Shown: positions 8,893 through 17,405, counted from the stretch's first letter. The stretch: 64,000 nucleotides of DNA from Planobispora rosea (GCF_014648175.1 NZ_BMQP01000005.1:186001-250000), one strand, 5' to 3'. The notes: generated by a model not told the origin, from the letters alone. Translations and numbers: made by a program.

Positions 8893-10022
8893 CTGAGAGC
8901 CTCCTCGGATCTGAGGGCCTCCTTGGAGCGGGCGGGCCACAGCCCCTGCGGGCGCAGGAGCATGAAGCCGATGAGCAGGACCCCGAAGAGGAAGAAGCGG
9001 TAGTCGGCGAGGTCGCGCAGGACCTCGGGGAGGAGGCTGATCACGATGGCGCCGAGCACGACGCCCGGGACGGATCCCATGCCGCCCAGGACCACGGCCA
9101 TCAGCACCAGCGCCGACTGGAGGAAGGTGAAGCTGGCCGGGGAGACGGCCGACAGGTGGGCGGCGAACAGCACCCCGGCCAGCCCGCCCCAGATCGCCCC
9201 GGCGATGTAGGCGGCGAGCTTGACGCGGTAGGTGTTGACGCCGGTGGCCTCGGCGGCGTCCTCGTCCTCGCGGACGAACCGCCAGGCCCGGCCGAGGCGG
9301 GAGCGGCCCAGCCGGGCGGCGCCGAGGACGGCCAGGGAGACGACGGCCACGGTCAGGTAGTAGAACGCCACCGGGCCGTCGGCCAGATGCGGGATGCCGT
9401 AGATCCCGGAGGGGCCGCCGGTGACGTCCAGGTTGTTGGCGGTGATCCGGATGATCTCGCCGAAGCCCAGGGTGACGATGGCGAGATAGTCGCTGCGCAG
9501 GCGCAGCGTCGGCGCGCCGATGACGATCCCGGCCAGCACGGTGACCACCAGGACGGCGGGCACGGTGGCGAGCAGCGGCAGGTCGAAGCGGGTGGCCAGC
9601 ACGCCGCTGGTGTACGCGCCGACCGCGAGGAAGGCGGCGTAGCCCAGGTCGAGCAGGCCGCAGTAGCCGACCACGATGTTCAGCCCGGCGGCCAGCATCA
9701 CGAAGATCGCCGCGCTGGTCATGATCGAGAGCGCGTACGGCGTGGCGTTCACGAAGGGCGCCAGGAGCGCGACGAGCAGCCCCGCCGCCCCCGCCCACCG
9801 GTTCTGCAGCAGCCGCGACGTCCGGGTCGGGGGCCTGCGCGTGCCCCGCAGACGGACCTTCGGCGCGTCCGCGCGGTCCGGCCCGGGGCTCCCGGGATCC
9901 GCGCCGGGGCGCGCGGCACCGGGCTCGGGGGAGGCGGGGCCCGGCTCGGGGGACGCGGGGCCCGGCTCGGGGGAGGCGGGGCCCGGCTCGGGGGACGCGG
10001 GGCCCGCGCCGGGGCCCTTCAC
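8889..10022 (-). CDS. livM: Branched-chain amino acid type ABC transporter permease LivM with repetitive N-terminus
   Basis: This 377-residue permease has about nine membrane segments after residue 70 and the LivM signatures LNIVVGYCGLLDLGYAAFLAVGAY and YLAIVTLGFGEIIRI. Its GTG start at 10020-10022 overlaps the livH TGA. The first 70 or so residues are an unusual hydrophilic extension made of four copies of GPASPEP, followed by a proline- and arginine-rich linker. The repeat is encoded by a 21-bp minisatellite. Typical LivM proteins start close to the first helix, so the extension is probably a disordered cytoplasmic tail. Confidence 0.9.
   Translation of the reverse strand: MKGPGAGPASPEPGPASPEPGPASPEPGPASPEPGAARPGADPGSPGPDRADAPKVRLRGTRRPPTRTSRLLQNRWAGAAGLLVALLAPFVNATPYALSIMTSAAIFVMLAAGLNIVVGYCGLLDLGYAAFLAVGAYTSGVLATRFDLPLLATVPAVLVVTVLAGIVIGAPTLRLRSDYLAIVTLGFGEIIRITANNLDVTGGPSGIYGIPHLADGPVAFYYLTVAVVSLAVLGAARLGRSRLGRAWRFVREDEDAAEATGVNTYRVKLAAYIAGAIWGGLAGVLFAAHLSAVSPASFTFLQSALVLMAVVLGGMGSVPGVVLGAIVISLLPEVLRDLADYRFFLFGVLLIGFMLLRPQGLWPARSKEALRSEEALR
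9922..10005. repeat. 21-bp minisatellite (4 copies) inside livM
   Basis: Four tandem 21-bp units on the plus strand start GGCTCGGGGGA. Units 1 and 3 continue GGCGGGGCCC and units 2 and 4 continue CGCGGGGCCC, so the array is also two identical 42-bp blocks. It encodes the GPASPEP repeats at the LivM N-terminus. The alternation suggests a recent 42-bp duplication, and the copy number is probably variable. Confidence 0.9.
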
Positions 10023-10912
10023 ACCCGCTCCGTGACGCGCTCGCCGAGCAGGCCGGTGGGCCGCACGGTCAGGAACAGGATCAGCACCCCGAAGGCGAAC
10101 ACGTCGCGCCACTCCCCGCCCAGCCAGAACGTGCCGAACGACTCCAGCAGCCCGAGCAGCAGCCCGCCGAGCATGGTGCCGGGGATGTTGCCGATCCCGC
10201 CGATGACCGCCGCGGTGAACGCCTTGAGCCCGATGAGGAAGCCCATCAGAAAGTCGATCTTCCCGTAGTAGGCCCCGGCCATCACTCCGGCGGCCCCGGC
10301 CAGGGCCGAGCCGAGGAAGAACGTCCGGGAGATCACCGCGTTGACGTCGACGCCCATGAGCGCGCTGGTGCGCGGGTCCAGCGCGATGGCCCGCATGGCC
10401 CGGCCCTCGCGGGTCCGGGTGACCAGCAGGTTCAGCCCGATCATGAGCACCACGGCCACCGCGGTCAGCACCAGCTGCTGCAGGGTCAGCCGGGCGCCGA
10501 GCACCTCCAGCGGGGTGCCGCCGAGCCGTACCGGGTAGACCCGCGGGTCGGCCCCGGCGACGGCGCGCGTGCCGTACTCCAGAGCGAAGGACGCGCCGAC
10601 GGCGGTGATCAGCAGGGAGAGGCGGGGGGCGCCGCGCAGCGGCCGGTAGGCGACCCGCTCCAGCACGACCCCGGCCAGGCCGGTGATCACCATGGTCGCC
10701 AGCAGCACGGCCAGCAGCAGCGGCAGCGCCGCCGCCGACGTCACCCCTCCGGCCGCGCCCAGGACGGCGAAGCCGGTGAACGCGCCGAGCATGTACAGGT
10801 CGCCGTGGGCGAAGTTGAGCAGCTTGATGATCCCGTAGACCATGCTGTAGCCCAGCGCCACCAGGGCGTAGAACGAGCCGACGAACAGACCGTTCCAGAC
10901 GAGCTGCGTCAT
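10019..10912 (-). CDS. livH: Branched-chain amino acid type ABC transporter permease LivH
   Basis: This 297-residue integral membrane permease has about eight hydrophobic segments and the LivH hallmarks FVGSFYALVALGYSMVYGIIKLLNFAHGD near the N-terminus and GLKAFTAAVIGGIGNIPGTMLGG near the C-terminus. It forms the translocation channel with LivM. The start is the ATG at 10910-10912 and the stop overlaps the livM GTG, so translation is coupled. Confidence 0.94.
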   Translation of the reverse strand: MTQLVWNGLFVGSFYALVALGYSMVYGIIKLLNFAHGDLYMLGAFTGFAVLGAAGGVTSAAALPLLLAVLLATMVITGLAGVVLERVAYRPLRGAPRLSLLITAVGASFALEYGTRAVAGADPRVYPVRLGGTPLEVLGARLTLQQLVLTAVAVVLMIGLNLLVTRTREGRAMRAIALDPRTSALMGVDVNAVISRTFFLGSALAGAAGVMAGAYYGKIDFLMGFLIGLKAFTAAVIGGIGNIPGTMLGGLLLGLLESFGTFWLGGEWRDVFAFGVLILFLTVRPTGLLGERVTERV

Positions 10913-10955
10913 GCGGCCCCCCGCGCCGCGGCGACGCGGGAGGACCCGGCCGGCC

Positions 10956-12107
10956 TCACTGGAGGGGGTCCTGCAGGGTGAACGCGCCGTCCTTGACCAC
11001 GAGGATCTGGAAGCCGCCGTTGGCCAGGGTGTGCTCGGGGGTGAACCTCAGCGGCCCGGAGAACATCGGGAAGCCGTCGACCGCCTCCAGCGCGGCGATG
11101 ATCTTGGTCCCGTCGGTGCCGCCCGCCTTGGCGATCGCCTCGGCGGCCAGCCGTACCGCGTCGTAGGACTGGTTGGAGTAGGGGCCGGGATCGGCGTTGT
11201 ACTTCTTCTTGTAGGCCGCGATCCAGTTCTCGGCGCCCCGGAGGGTCTCCGGGGTCTGGGTCATGGTGGCGTAGACGCCCTCGGCGGCCTCGTCCCCGGC
11301 GATCTCGGCGAGCTTCGGCGAGACGGCGCCGTCGGCGACCATGATCGCGCCCTCGTACCCGGCCTGGCGGAGCTGGCGCGCGATCAGCCCGCCCTCCTGG
11401 AAGTACCCGGTCCAGTAGACGAAGTCGGGCTTCTTGGCGAGCACGTTGGTGATGTTGGCGCTGTAGTCGCTCTCCTTGGGCGTGACCGCCTCGGTGATCA
11501 CGACCTGATCGCCGAGCAGTCCCTGGGCGCGCACGGCGATGTCCTTGGAGTAGCTGGTGTTGTCGTGCATGAGCGCGACGCTCTTCGCACCCTGCTTGGC
11601 GATCCACTTCTGGGCGGCCTCGGCCTGCTGGGAGCCGGTGCCGTTGATCAGGAAGACGTGCTTGAGCTTCTGGTCGACCAGTTCCTGGGAGTTGGCCGCC
11701 GGGATGATCATCGGGATGTTCGCCCGGCCGAAGATGGGCAGGGTGGGAAGCGTGGCACCCGAGCAGTAGCCGCCCACCGAGACGTGCACGCCCTCGGTGA
11801 CGAGCTTGTTGGCCGCGGCCGAGGCCGACTGCGGGTCGCAGGCGTCGTCGGCGGTCTTCAGCTGCAGGGTGCGGCCGAGCACTCCGCCCTTGGCGTTGAT
11901 CTCGTCGACGGCGAGCTGCGCCGCGTTGCTCATGTAGGGGCCGATGGCCGCCTCGCTGCCCGACTGCGGGATGAGCATGCCCAGGACGATCGGGCCCTCT
12001 CCGGTGGCGGCCTCGTCCCCGCCGCCGAGCAGGCCCTGGCCGCACCCGGCGAGCAGGAGGACGGCGAGGGTGAGTGACGCGAGGGATTTCAGGGGGGTGG
12101 CGCGCAT
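10956..12107 (-). CDS. livJ: Amino acid ABC transporter substrate-binding lipoprotein
   Basis: This 383-residue periplasmic-binding-type protein (Peripla_BP_6, leucine-binding family) is anchored outside the membrane as a lipoprotein. The signal peptide ends in the lipobox LLLAGC, with the lipidated cysteine near residue 22. The mature part opens with PIVLGMLIPQSGSEAAIGPYM and has the type I two-lobe pattern (VSVGGYCSGATLPTLP, then MIIPAANSQ). The start ATG at 12105-12107 has GAGGAG 7 nt upstream; an in-frame ATG 39 bp earlier has none. It is the first gene of the livJHMGF operon. The ligand is unknown; hydroxyproline or another amino acid is possible given the neighbours. Confidence 0.92.
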   Translation of the reverse strand: MRATPLKSLASLTLAVLLLAGCGQGLLGGGDEAATGEGPIVLGMLIPQSGSEAAIGPYMSNAAQLAVDEINAKGGVLGRTLQLKTADDACDPQSASAAANKLVTEGVHVSVGGYCSGATLPTLPIFGRANIPMIIPAANSQELVDQKLKHVFLINGTGSQQAEAAQKWIAKQGAKSVALMHDNTSYSKDIAVRAQGLLGDQVVITEAVTPKESDYSANITNVLAKKPDFVYWTGYFQEGGLIARQLRQAGYEGAIMVADGAVSPKLAEIAGDEAAEGVYATMTQTPETLRGAENWIAAYKKKYNADPGPYSNQSYDAVRLAAEAIAKAGGTDGTKIIAALEAVDGFPMFSGPLRFTPEHTLANGGFQILVVKDGAFTLQDPLQ

Positions 12108-12119
12108 GGGGTGGCTCCT

Positions 12120-12168
12120 CACATCGAGTGATGTGTGACATTGCACGCGCGCCGGATGCTCCCGTCAA
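12120..12168 (-). promoter_or_regulatory. Promoter and palindrome upstream of the liv operon
   Basis: On the minus strand a -35 element TTGACG (12168-12163) is followed after 17 nt by a weak -10-like TGCAAT (12145-12140). Downstream of it the inverted repeat CACATC-GAGT-GATGTG (12120-12135) could be an operator placed between the start of transcription and the ribosome site. Confidence 0.4.
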
Positions 12169-12219
12169 GAGGCGGGGCCGAAGCGCCGGGTCACGGCTCC
12201 TCCGGTCCCTTCCCGCGTG

Positions 12220-12450
12220 TCATGACGTCCGGATCCGTCCCGCGGCGATGACCAGTACACCGCCGAGGACCGACAGGGTGAGATTGGCGAAGATCTCGTA
12301 ACCGGTCAGGAAGCCCACGTTCGGGATCACGAAGCGGTTGAAGGCGTTGAGGAACACGCCCAGGAAGGGCTGGACGGCCAGGTGGTCGACGGTCCCGCTG
12401 ATACCCGCGGCGACCAGGTAGAGCCCGAGGAACTGGACGGCTTTGCGCAT
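12220..12450 (-). CDS. Small membrane protein of unknown function
   Basis: The 76-residue product has two hydrophobic stretches, VQFLGLYLVAAGISGTV near the N-terminus and FANLTLSVLGGVLVIAAG near the C-terminus, joined by a loop with FLNAFNRFVIPNVGFLTGYE. It looks like a two-helix membrane protein. The start ATG at 12448-12450 has no strong ribosome site. No family is recognised. The composition is clearly protein-like, unlike the other open frames here, and a longer frame extends upstream without conserved features. Confidence 0.6.
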   Translation of the reverse strand: MRKAVQFLGLYLVAAGISGTVDHLAVQPFLGVFLNAFNRFVIPNVGFLTGYEIFANLTLSVLGGVLVIAAGRIRTS

Positions 12451-12652
12451 GCCATCACGGTACGGATCCGGCCCCCGCGGGCGGATCCGTCGTGGGCATC
12501 TCCGGCCGCGTCCAAAGTCGCCGCTCCGGCGCACCGCGATCGACCAAAGTATCGGCCGCCTCCCGGGACCCGGTCGACGCACCGGCCGCCGCCTCCCGGG
12601 AGCCCGGTCACGGCGCCGGGCGATGTCGCGGGCCCGGCAGGACGGCGCGCCG

Positions 12653-13234
12653 TCAGGGCCGTCCGGGGCCCGGCGGCAGCAGGGCCCGGAGGGCGGCGCG
12701 GACGGCCTCGAGGTCCACCGCCTCGGGAGCGACCCGCCACTGGGCGTGCACGCCGATGACGGCCCCCACCATCAGGATCGTGAACGCCTCCGGAGTGGTT
12801 CCCTGCGGGAGCGCACCGGCCGGTATCCGGGCCCGCACCCCCTGCCGGAGCGCCGCGTGCAGCCGCGCGTAGTGCTCGCGGATCGGCGAGTCCACCTCCA
12901 CGGCCTCGGCGAGCAGGGTGATGAACAGGCGCGTGCCCGGCAGGCGGATGAAGTCCATGACCTGGTCGAGCGGGTCGGCGGGGCGTTCCCCCGCGGGCGG
13001 TGTGAGACCGGTCAGCACGGCCTGGAGCCGGTCGTCGACCACCGCCTCCAGCAGGCCCAGCTTGTTGCCGAAGTGCCAGGGGATGGAGCCGCGGCTGATG
13101 CCGGCCCGCTCGGCGATGTCGATGAAGCTCGTCTGCCGGTATCCCTTCTCGGCGAAGAGCTCGGCGGCGGCCGCGACCAGCAGCCGGCGGCTCTCCTGCG
13201 TCCTCTCGATGCGTCGCGTGGCCATGCGGTCCAT
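12653..13234 (-). CDS. TetR-family regulator
   Basis: This is a 193-residue TetR protein. The N-terminal helix-turn-helix is plain (RLLVAAAAELFAEKGYRQTSFIDIAERAGISRGSIPWHFGNKLGLLEAV, residues 16-65), and the rest is the all-helical ligand-binding domain. An internal ATG three codons later (13225) is an alternative start. It is divergent from the FAH-family hydrolase gene, and an 8-bp-arm inverted repeat lies in the 81-bp gap, so it probably represses that gene and itself. Confidence 0.87.
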   Translation of the reverse strand: MDRMATRRIERTQESRRLLVAAAAELFAEKGYRQTSFIDIAERAGISRGSIPWHFGNKLGLLEAVVDDRLQAVLTGLTPPAGERPADPLDQVMDFIRLPGTRLFITLLAEAVEVDSPIREHYARLHAALRQGVRARIPAGALPQGTTPEAFTILMVGAVIGVHAQWRVAPEAVDLEAVRAALRALLPPGPGRP

Positions 13235-13263
13235 CTAATCAGGTATGCCGGATGACAGAGCAA

Positions 13264-13296
13264 ATGCTGATCAATATAGCCTGTGTCAATCAGCAT
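13264..13296. promoter_or_regulatory. Candidate TetR operator between divergent genes
   Basis: ATGCTGAT (13264-13271) and ATCAGCAT (13289-13296) are perfect inverted copies separated by 17 bp. A minus-strand -35-like TTGACA (13288-13283) lies between the arms and would serve the TetR gene. The position fits autorepression together with control of the FAH gene. Confidence 0.55.
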
Positions 13297-13315
13297 AGAA
13301 ACGAGGAGGTTCTCC

Positions 13316-14308
13316 ATGCGCTGGGTGACCTACGCCACGGACGCCGGAGACCGCGTCGGCGTGATCGGCCAGGACCGGATCCATCCCGTCGCGCCGGACG
13401 TCGATCTGGTCGAGCTCATCGGCCGGGGCGCCGAGGAACTGCGGGCGATCGGCGAGACGGCCCTGGCCTCGACGGCACGGACGGTGCCGCTGGCCGGGAC
13501 CAGGCTGCGCGCGCCGATCCCGCGCCCGCCCTCGGTCCGCGACTGCCTGTGCTTCCTGGACCACATACGCAGCTGCCGGCAGGTCACCGGCCAGCCGCGC
13601 ACGCTCGACAACGCCTGGTACGAGATCCCGGCCTTCTACTTCGCCTGCCCCGCCACGATCGTCGGCCCGTACGACGAGGTGGCCGTCCCGCCCGGCAGCG
13701 CCTGGTTCGACTTCGAGCTGGAGATCGCCGCGGTCATCGGGCCCGGCGGCCGGGATCTCACCCCGGAGCAGGCCGAGGAGCACATCATCGGCTACACCGT
13801 CTACAACGACTGGTCGGCACGGGATCTGCAGCTGCGCGAGAGCCCGCTGGCCATCGGCCAGGCCAAGGGCAAGGACGGCGCGACCACTCTCGGACCGTAC
13901 CTGGTCACCCCGGACGAGCTGGAGCCCCACCGCCGCGACGGCAGGCTGGCCCTGCGGGTCGAGGCCGCCGTCAACGGCCGGACCATCGGCTCGGGCCGCA
14001 CCGACGCCATGGACTGGAGCTTCGGCGAGGTCGTCTCCTACGCCTCGCGCGGCGTCGACCTGCTGCCCGGCGACGTGTTCGGCTCGGGCACCGTACCCGG
14101 CTGCTGCCTCATCGAGCACCTGTCCATCGCCGACCCGGCGGCCTTCCCCGGATGGTTGCGGGACGGCGACGTCGTGGAGCTGACGGTCGAGGGGCTGGGC
14201 CGTACCCGCCAGACCGTCCGCGCCTCCGGTGCGCCGTACCCGCTGGCCCGCAGGCGCAACCCCGACGAGAAGCCGCGGCTGCCGCGCGTCAACCGCGCCC
14301 CGGCGAAG
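13316..14308 (+). CDS. Fumarylacetoacetate hydrolase (FAH) family protein, reading on without a stop into an MBL remnant
   Basis: Residues 1 to about 325 form a FAH-fold hydrolase/isomerase. It shows the metal-binding pattern FDFELEIAAVIG (Glu-x-Glu), then YTVYNDWSARDLQ, KGKDGATTLGPYL and SGTVPGCCLIEH. The start ATG at 13316 has GAGGAGG upstream. The frame has no stop at the end of this domain. It continues into the first 62 or so residues of a metallo-beta-lactamase-fold protein and then through non-coding-like sequence, so the coordinate end given here is the estimated domain end. The reaction is not known; relatives cleave or decarboxylate beta-diketo acids. Confidence 0.8.
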
Positions 14309-14792
14309 CTGCCCTACACGCGCGGGCTGCACGAGATCGGCACGGGCGTGTGGGCCTGGCTGCTGCCCGACGGCGGGTACGGCTGGAGCAACGCGGGCCT
14401 GGTCGCGGGCGAAGGGGCCTCCCTCCTGGTCGACACCCTGTTCGACCTGCCGCTGACCGCCGAGATGCTCGACGCCGTGCGCCCGATCACCGACCGCCAC
14501 CGGCGCGCACACGATCGTCCCCGGCCACGGCCCGGTCACCGACCCCGACGGGATCCGCGCGGTGCGCGGCTACCTCGCCCACGGGGTCGAGCAGGCGGAC
14601 GCCGCCCACTCCCGCGGCCTGTCCTTCTCCGAGGCGATCGGGGCGGTGGACCTGGACGAGTACGCCACCTGGCTGGACTCCGAGCGGATCGTGGTCAACG
14701 TCCACCGCCGCTACCGCGAGCTCGACCCCGCCACACCCGAACTGGACCAGCTGACGCTCATGGCCATGATGGCCGAAAGGGGACTCTCGTGA
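14309..14792 (+). pseudogene. Metallo-beta-lactamase-fold hydrolase, internally deleted and frameshifted
   Basis: The segment starting LPYTRGLHEIGTGVWAWLLPDG and running to MLDAVRPITD (about 14309-14495) is the N-terminus of an MBL-fold hydrolase. It is in frame with the preceding FAH gene and has no start codon of its own. From 14502 the C-terminal part of the same family appears one frame over (GAHTIVPGHGPVTDPDGIRAV to the stop at 14790-14792). The central portion with the HxHxDH zinc-site motif, which I estimate at 130-150 residues, is missing. The result cannot be a working metallohydrolase. Either a real deletion or an assembly error would explain it. Confidence 0.78.
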
Positions 14793-15397
14793 AACTGCCC
14801 GAGACCGCGCACACCTCCCGCCCGTGGCGCGTCCACGAACTCACCTCCGACTTCTCGATCGAGGACGTGTGGTCGTTCCGCACCCCCGGAGCCGGGCCCG
14901 GCGACTTCCCGGCGATGCTCGCGGCGATGCGGACCGCCGGGGGCCTCGCCGGGCAGACCGGGCCGTCGCGGTTCCTGTTCGCCCTCCGGTGGAAGCTCGG
15001 CGCCCTCTTCGGCTGGGACACGCCGTCGGCGGGCGTCGGCGCGCGGGTGGCCTCGCTCCGCGACCGCCTGCCCGCCGACCTCCGCGACGCACCCCGCGGC
15101 CCGGACAGCGAGAGCATGCCGCTCAAAGCCGTCTACGAGCTCGACACGGAGGCCGCGCGCGAGCTGGCGAACAAGACCGTGCACACCGTGATGCACCTCG
15201 GCTGGGTCCGGGGGGCCGACGGCGACCACGAGCTGCGGATGGCCGTCCTCGTCAAGCCCAACGGCTGGTTCGGGCGGCTCTACATGGCCGCCATCGCGCC
15301 CTTCCGGTACCTCGTCGTCTACCCGGCCCTGACCCGGCAGTGGGAGCGCGCCTGGCGCGAGCGCGGCCGCGACCAGGACCGCCCGGGTCACGGGTGA
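14789..15397 (+). CDS. DUF2867-like protein of unknown function
   Basis: The 202-residue protein matches my recollection of the DUF2867 family. It has an N-terminal LPETAHTSRPWRVHELTSDFSIEDVW, a central MPLKAVYELDTEAARELANKTVHTVMHLGW and a C-terminal KPNGWFGRLYMAAIAPFRYLVVYPAL. No enzyme motif is evident; members often accompany oxidoreductases or hydrolases. The GTG start at 14789-14791 overlaps the stop of the MBL remnant and has AGGGGA upstream. It also happens to be in frame with the FAH gene, so automated gene calling could fuse the two. Confidence 0.75.
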   Translation: MKLPETAHTSRPWRVHELTSDFSIEDVWSFRTPGAGPGDFPAMLAAMRTAGGLAGQTGPSRFLFALRWKLGALFGWDTPSAGVGARVASLRDRLPADLRDAPRGPDSESMPLKAVYELDTEAARELANKTVHTVMHLGWVRGADGDHELRMAVLVKPNGWFGRLYMAAIAPFRYLVVYPALTRQWERAWRERGRDQDRPGHG

Positions 15398-15454
15398 GCG
15401 CCCGTCCGCCGGGATCCGGCTTCCTCCGTGCCGCCGGTGAACTCCCGGGCCCGG

Positions 15455-16456
15455 CTACAGGAGGAAGCCCTCGGGGAAGGGGTCGCGGGGGTCGAGGAAG
15501 TACTGGGCGGTGCCGGTCACCCACGCCCGCCCGGTGATCCGGGGGATCACCGCGGGCAGCCCGGCCACGGACGTCTCCCCGGCGAGCCTGCCGGTGAACC
15601 GGGTGCCGATGAACGACTCGTTGACGAAGCTCTCGCCCAGGGCCAGCTCACCGCGGGCGTGCAGCTGGGCCATCCGGGCACTGGTGCCCGTGCCGCACGG
15701 CGAGCGGTCGAACCAGCCGGGGTGGATGGCCATGGCGTGCCGGGAGTGCCGGGCGTCCGAGCCGGGGGCGGCGAGATAGACGTGGTGGCAGCCCCGCACC
15801 CGGCCGTCCAGCGGGTGCACCGGCTCGTCCTCCTCGTTGATCGCCTCCATGATCGCCAGTCCGGCCTCCAGGAGCCGCTGCCCGTACGCGCGGTCGTAGG
15901 GCAGGCCGAGCGCCTCCAGCCGCACGATCGCGTAGAAGTTGCCGCCGTAGGCCAGGTCGTAGCCGACCTCGCCGAAGCCCGGCACCTCGACCACCCGGTC
16001 CAGGCCGGCGCTGTAGGAGGCCACGTTCGTGAGGGTCACCTCCACGGCGGCGCCGTCCTCCACCCGCACCTCGGCCGTCACCAGGCCCGCCGGGGTGTCC
16101 AGGCGGACGACGGTGACCGGCTCGGCCACCTCGACCATCCCGGTCTCCACCAGGACGGTGGCCACGCCGATGGTGCCGTGCCCGCACATCGGCAGGCATC
16201 CGGAGACCTCGATGTACAGGACCCCGTAATCGGCGTCGGGCCGGGTCGGCGGCTGCAGGATGGCCCCGCTCATCGCCGCGTGGCCGCGCGGCTCGTACAT
16301 GAGCAGGGTGCGGACGTGGTCCAGGTGCCTGACGAAGTACTCCCGCCGCTCCGCCATGGTCGCGCCGGGGACGACTCCCACCCCACCGGTGATCACCCGG
16401 GTCGGCATGCCCTCGGTGTGGGAGTCCACCGCGTGGAAAACCCTTCTCGTCCTCAT
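15455..16456 (-). CDS. 4-hydroxyproline 2-epimerase (proline racemase family)
   Basis: This cytoplasmic enzyme would convert trans-4-hydroxy-L-proline to cis-4-hydroxy-D-proline. The 333-residue protein has both catalytic cysteines of the family, Cys91 in MCGHGTIG and Cys254 in SPCGTGTSA, plus the family N-terminus DSHTEGMPTRVITGG. The presence of both cysteines argues against the dehydratase relatives, in which one is replaced. The start ATG at 16454-16456 has AAGGAG upstream. It is the last gene of a five-gene minus-strand operon, 22 bp behind the DapA-like gene. That context, with D-amino acid dehydrogenase subunits, favours hydroxyproline over proline as substrate. Confidence 0.9.
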   Translation of the reverse strand: MRTRRVFHAVDSHTEGMPTRVITGGVGVVPGATMAERREYFVRHLDHVRTLLMYEPRGHAAMSGAILQPPTRPDADYGVLYIEVSGCLPMCGHGTIGVATVLVETGMVEVAEPVTVVRLDTPAGLVTAEVRVEDGAAVEVTLTNVASYSAGLDRVVEVPGFGEVGYDLAYGGNFYAIVRLEALGLPYDRAYGQRLLEAGLAIMEAINEEDEPVHPLDGRVRGCHHVYLAAPGSDARHSRHAMAIHPGWFDRSPCGTGTSARMAQLHARGELALGESFVNESFIGTRFTGRLAGETSVAGLPAVIPRITGRAWVTGTAQYFLDPRDPFPEGFLL

Positions 16457-16478
16457 TCTTCTCCTTCCGGAGGCGTTC

Positions 16479-17405
16479 TCAGCGCAGGCCCGAGGCGAGG
16501 GCCTTCTCCGTGGCGGCGCGGACGACCGCCCCGTCCCCCGGGTCCAGCGGGAGCCGGGGCGGGCGGCACGGGCCGCCGCGGCGTCCGGCCAGGTCCATGG
16601 AGAGCTTGATGGCCTGGACGAAGCGCGGGCGGGAGTCCCAGCGCAGCAGCGGGTGCAGCGCCCGGTAGAGCGGGAGCGCGGCCGTCAGGTCCCCGGCGAC
16701 GGCGGCCAGGTAGAGCGCCACGCAGGACTCGGGGAGCGCGTTGGGGTAACCCGCCACCCACCCCACGGCCCCGGCCACCGCCAGCTCCAGCAGCACGTCG
16801 TCGGCCCCGGCCAGCAGATCCAGGCCGGGCGCGAGCTCGGCGATCTCATAAGCCCGCCGGGCGTCCCCGCTGAACTCCTTGACCGCCGCGACCAGGCCCT
16901 CGGCGTGCAGCCGGGCCAGCAGCGCCGGGGTCAGGTCCACCCGGGTGTCGAAGGGGTTGTTGTAGGCCACCACCGGCAGGCCCGCCCGCGCCACCTCCCG
17001 GTAGTGCTCGATCACGGTCCGCTCGTCGGCCGGGTAGGCGTTCGGCGGGAGCAGCATCACCGCGCCGCAGCCGGCGTCCCGGGCCTGCTCGGCCCAGCGG
17101 CGGGCCTCCCGCGCGCCGTACGCGGCGACCCCGGGCATGACCCGGTCCCCGCCGACGGCCGCCACCGCGGTCTCCACCACCCCGGCCCGCTCCTCCGGCG
17201 TCAGGGTCTGGTACTCGCCCAGCGAGCCGTTCGGCACCACGCCGTCGCAGCCGCTGTCCACCAGCCACCGGCAGTGCTCGGCGTAGGCGCCGTGGTCGAC
17301 GGACAGATCGTCGCCGAACGGCAGCGCGGTCGCCACCATCACGCCGTGCCAGGGCTTCGCGCGGGTCGCCGTCTCCGGGATCGCCGTCTCCGGGATCGCT
17401 GTCAT
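16479..17405 (-). CDS. DapA-family aldolase/deaminase, probable pyrroline-4-hydroxy-2-carboxylate deaminase
   Basis: The 308-residue TIM-barrel protein shows the DapA-family marks: GSLGEYQTLTPEER near residue 60, AYNNPFD carrying the tyrosine region, and AVKEFSGD with the Schiff-base lysine. In hydroxyproline operons this family deaminates delta-1-pyrroline-4-hydroxy-2-carboxylate to 2-oxoglutarate semialdehyde, and I assign that role by context. I chose the ATG at 17403-17405, with GGAAGG 9 nt upstream. A GTG at 17412-17414 overlaps the stop of the upstream gene and is an alternative. The first residues carry a short PETAIPETA repeat. Confidence 0.85.
   Translation of the reverse strand: MTAIPETAIPETATRAKPWHGVMVATALPFGDDLSVDHGAYAEHCRWLVDSGCDGVVPNGSLGEYQTLTPEERAGVVETAVAAVGGDRVMPGVAAYGAREARRWAEQARDAGCGAVMLLPPNAYPADERTVIEHYREVARAGLPVVAYNNPFDTRVDLTPALLARLHAEGLVAAVKEFSGDARRAYEIAELAPGLDLLAGADDVLLELAVAGAVGWVAGYPNALPESCVALYLAAVAGDLTAALPLYRALHPLLRWDSRPRFVQAIKLSMDLAGRRGGPCRPPRLPLDPGDGAVVRAATEKALASGLR

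Noticed and set aside
9922-10005. Possible sequencing duplication in livM.
   Set aside because: The units alternate by a single base in a regular way and keep the reading frame, which fits a real minisatellite better, though copy number may be misassembled.
13283-15397. A single 704-residue FAH-DUF2867 fusion protein.
   Set aside because: The middle of the frame (about 14500-14788) is arginine- and proline-rich noise, while another frame there encodes a clear MBL C-terminus. DUF2867 has its own GTG and ribosome site, so a fusion is an artefact of an open frame.
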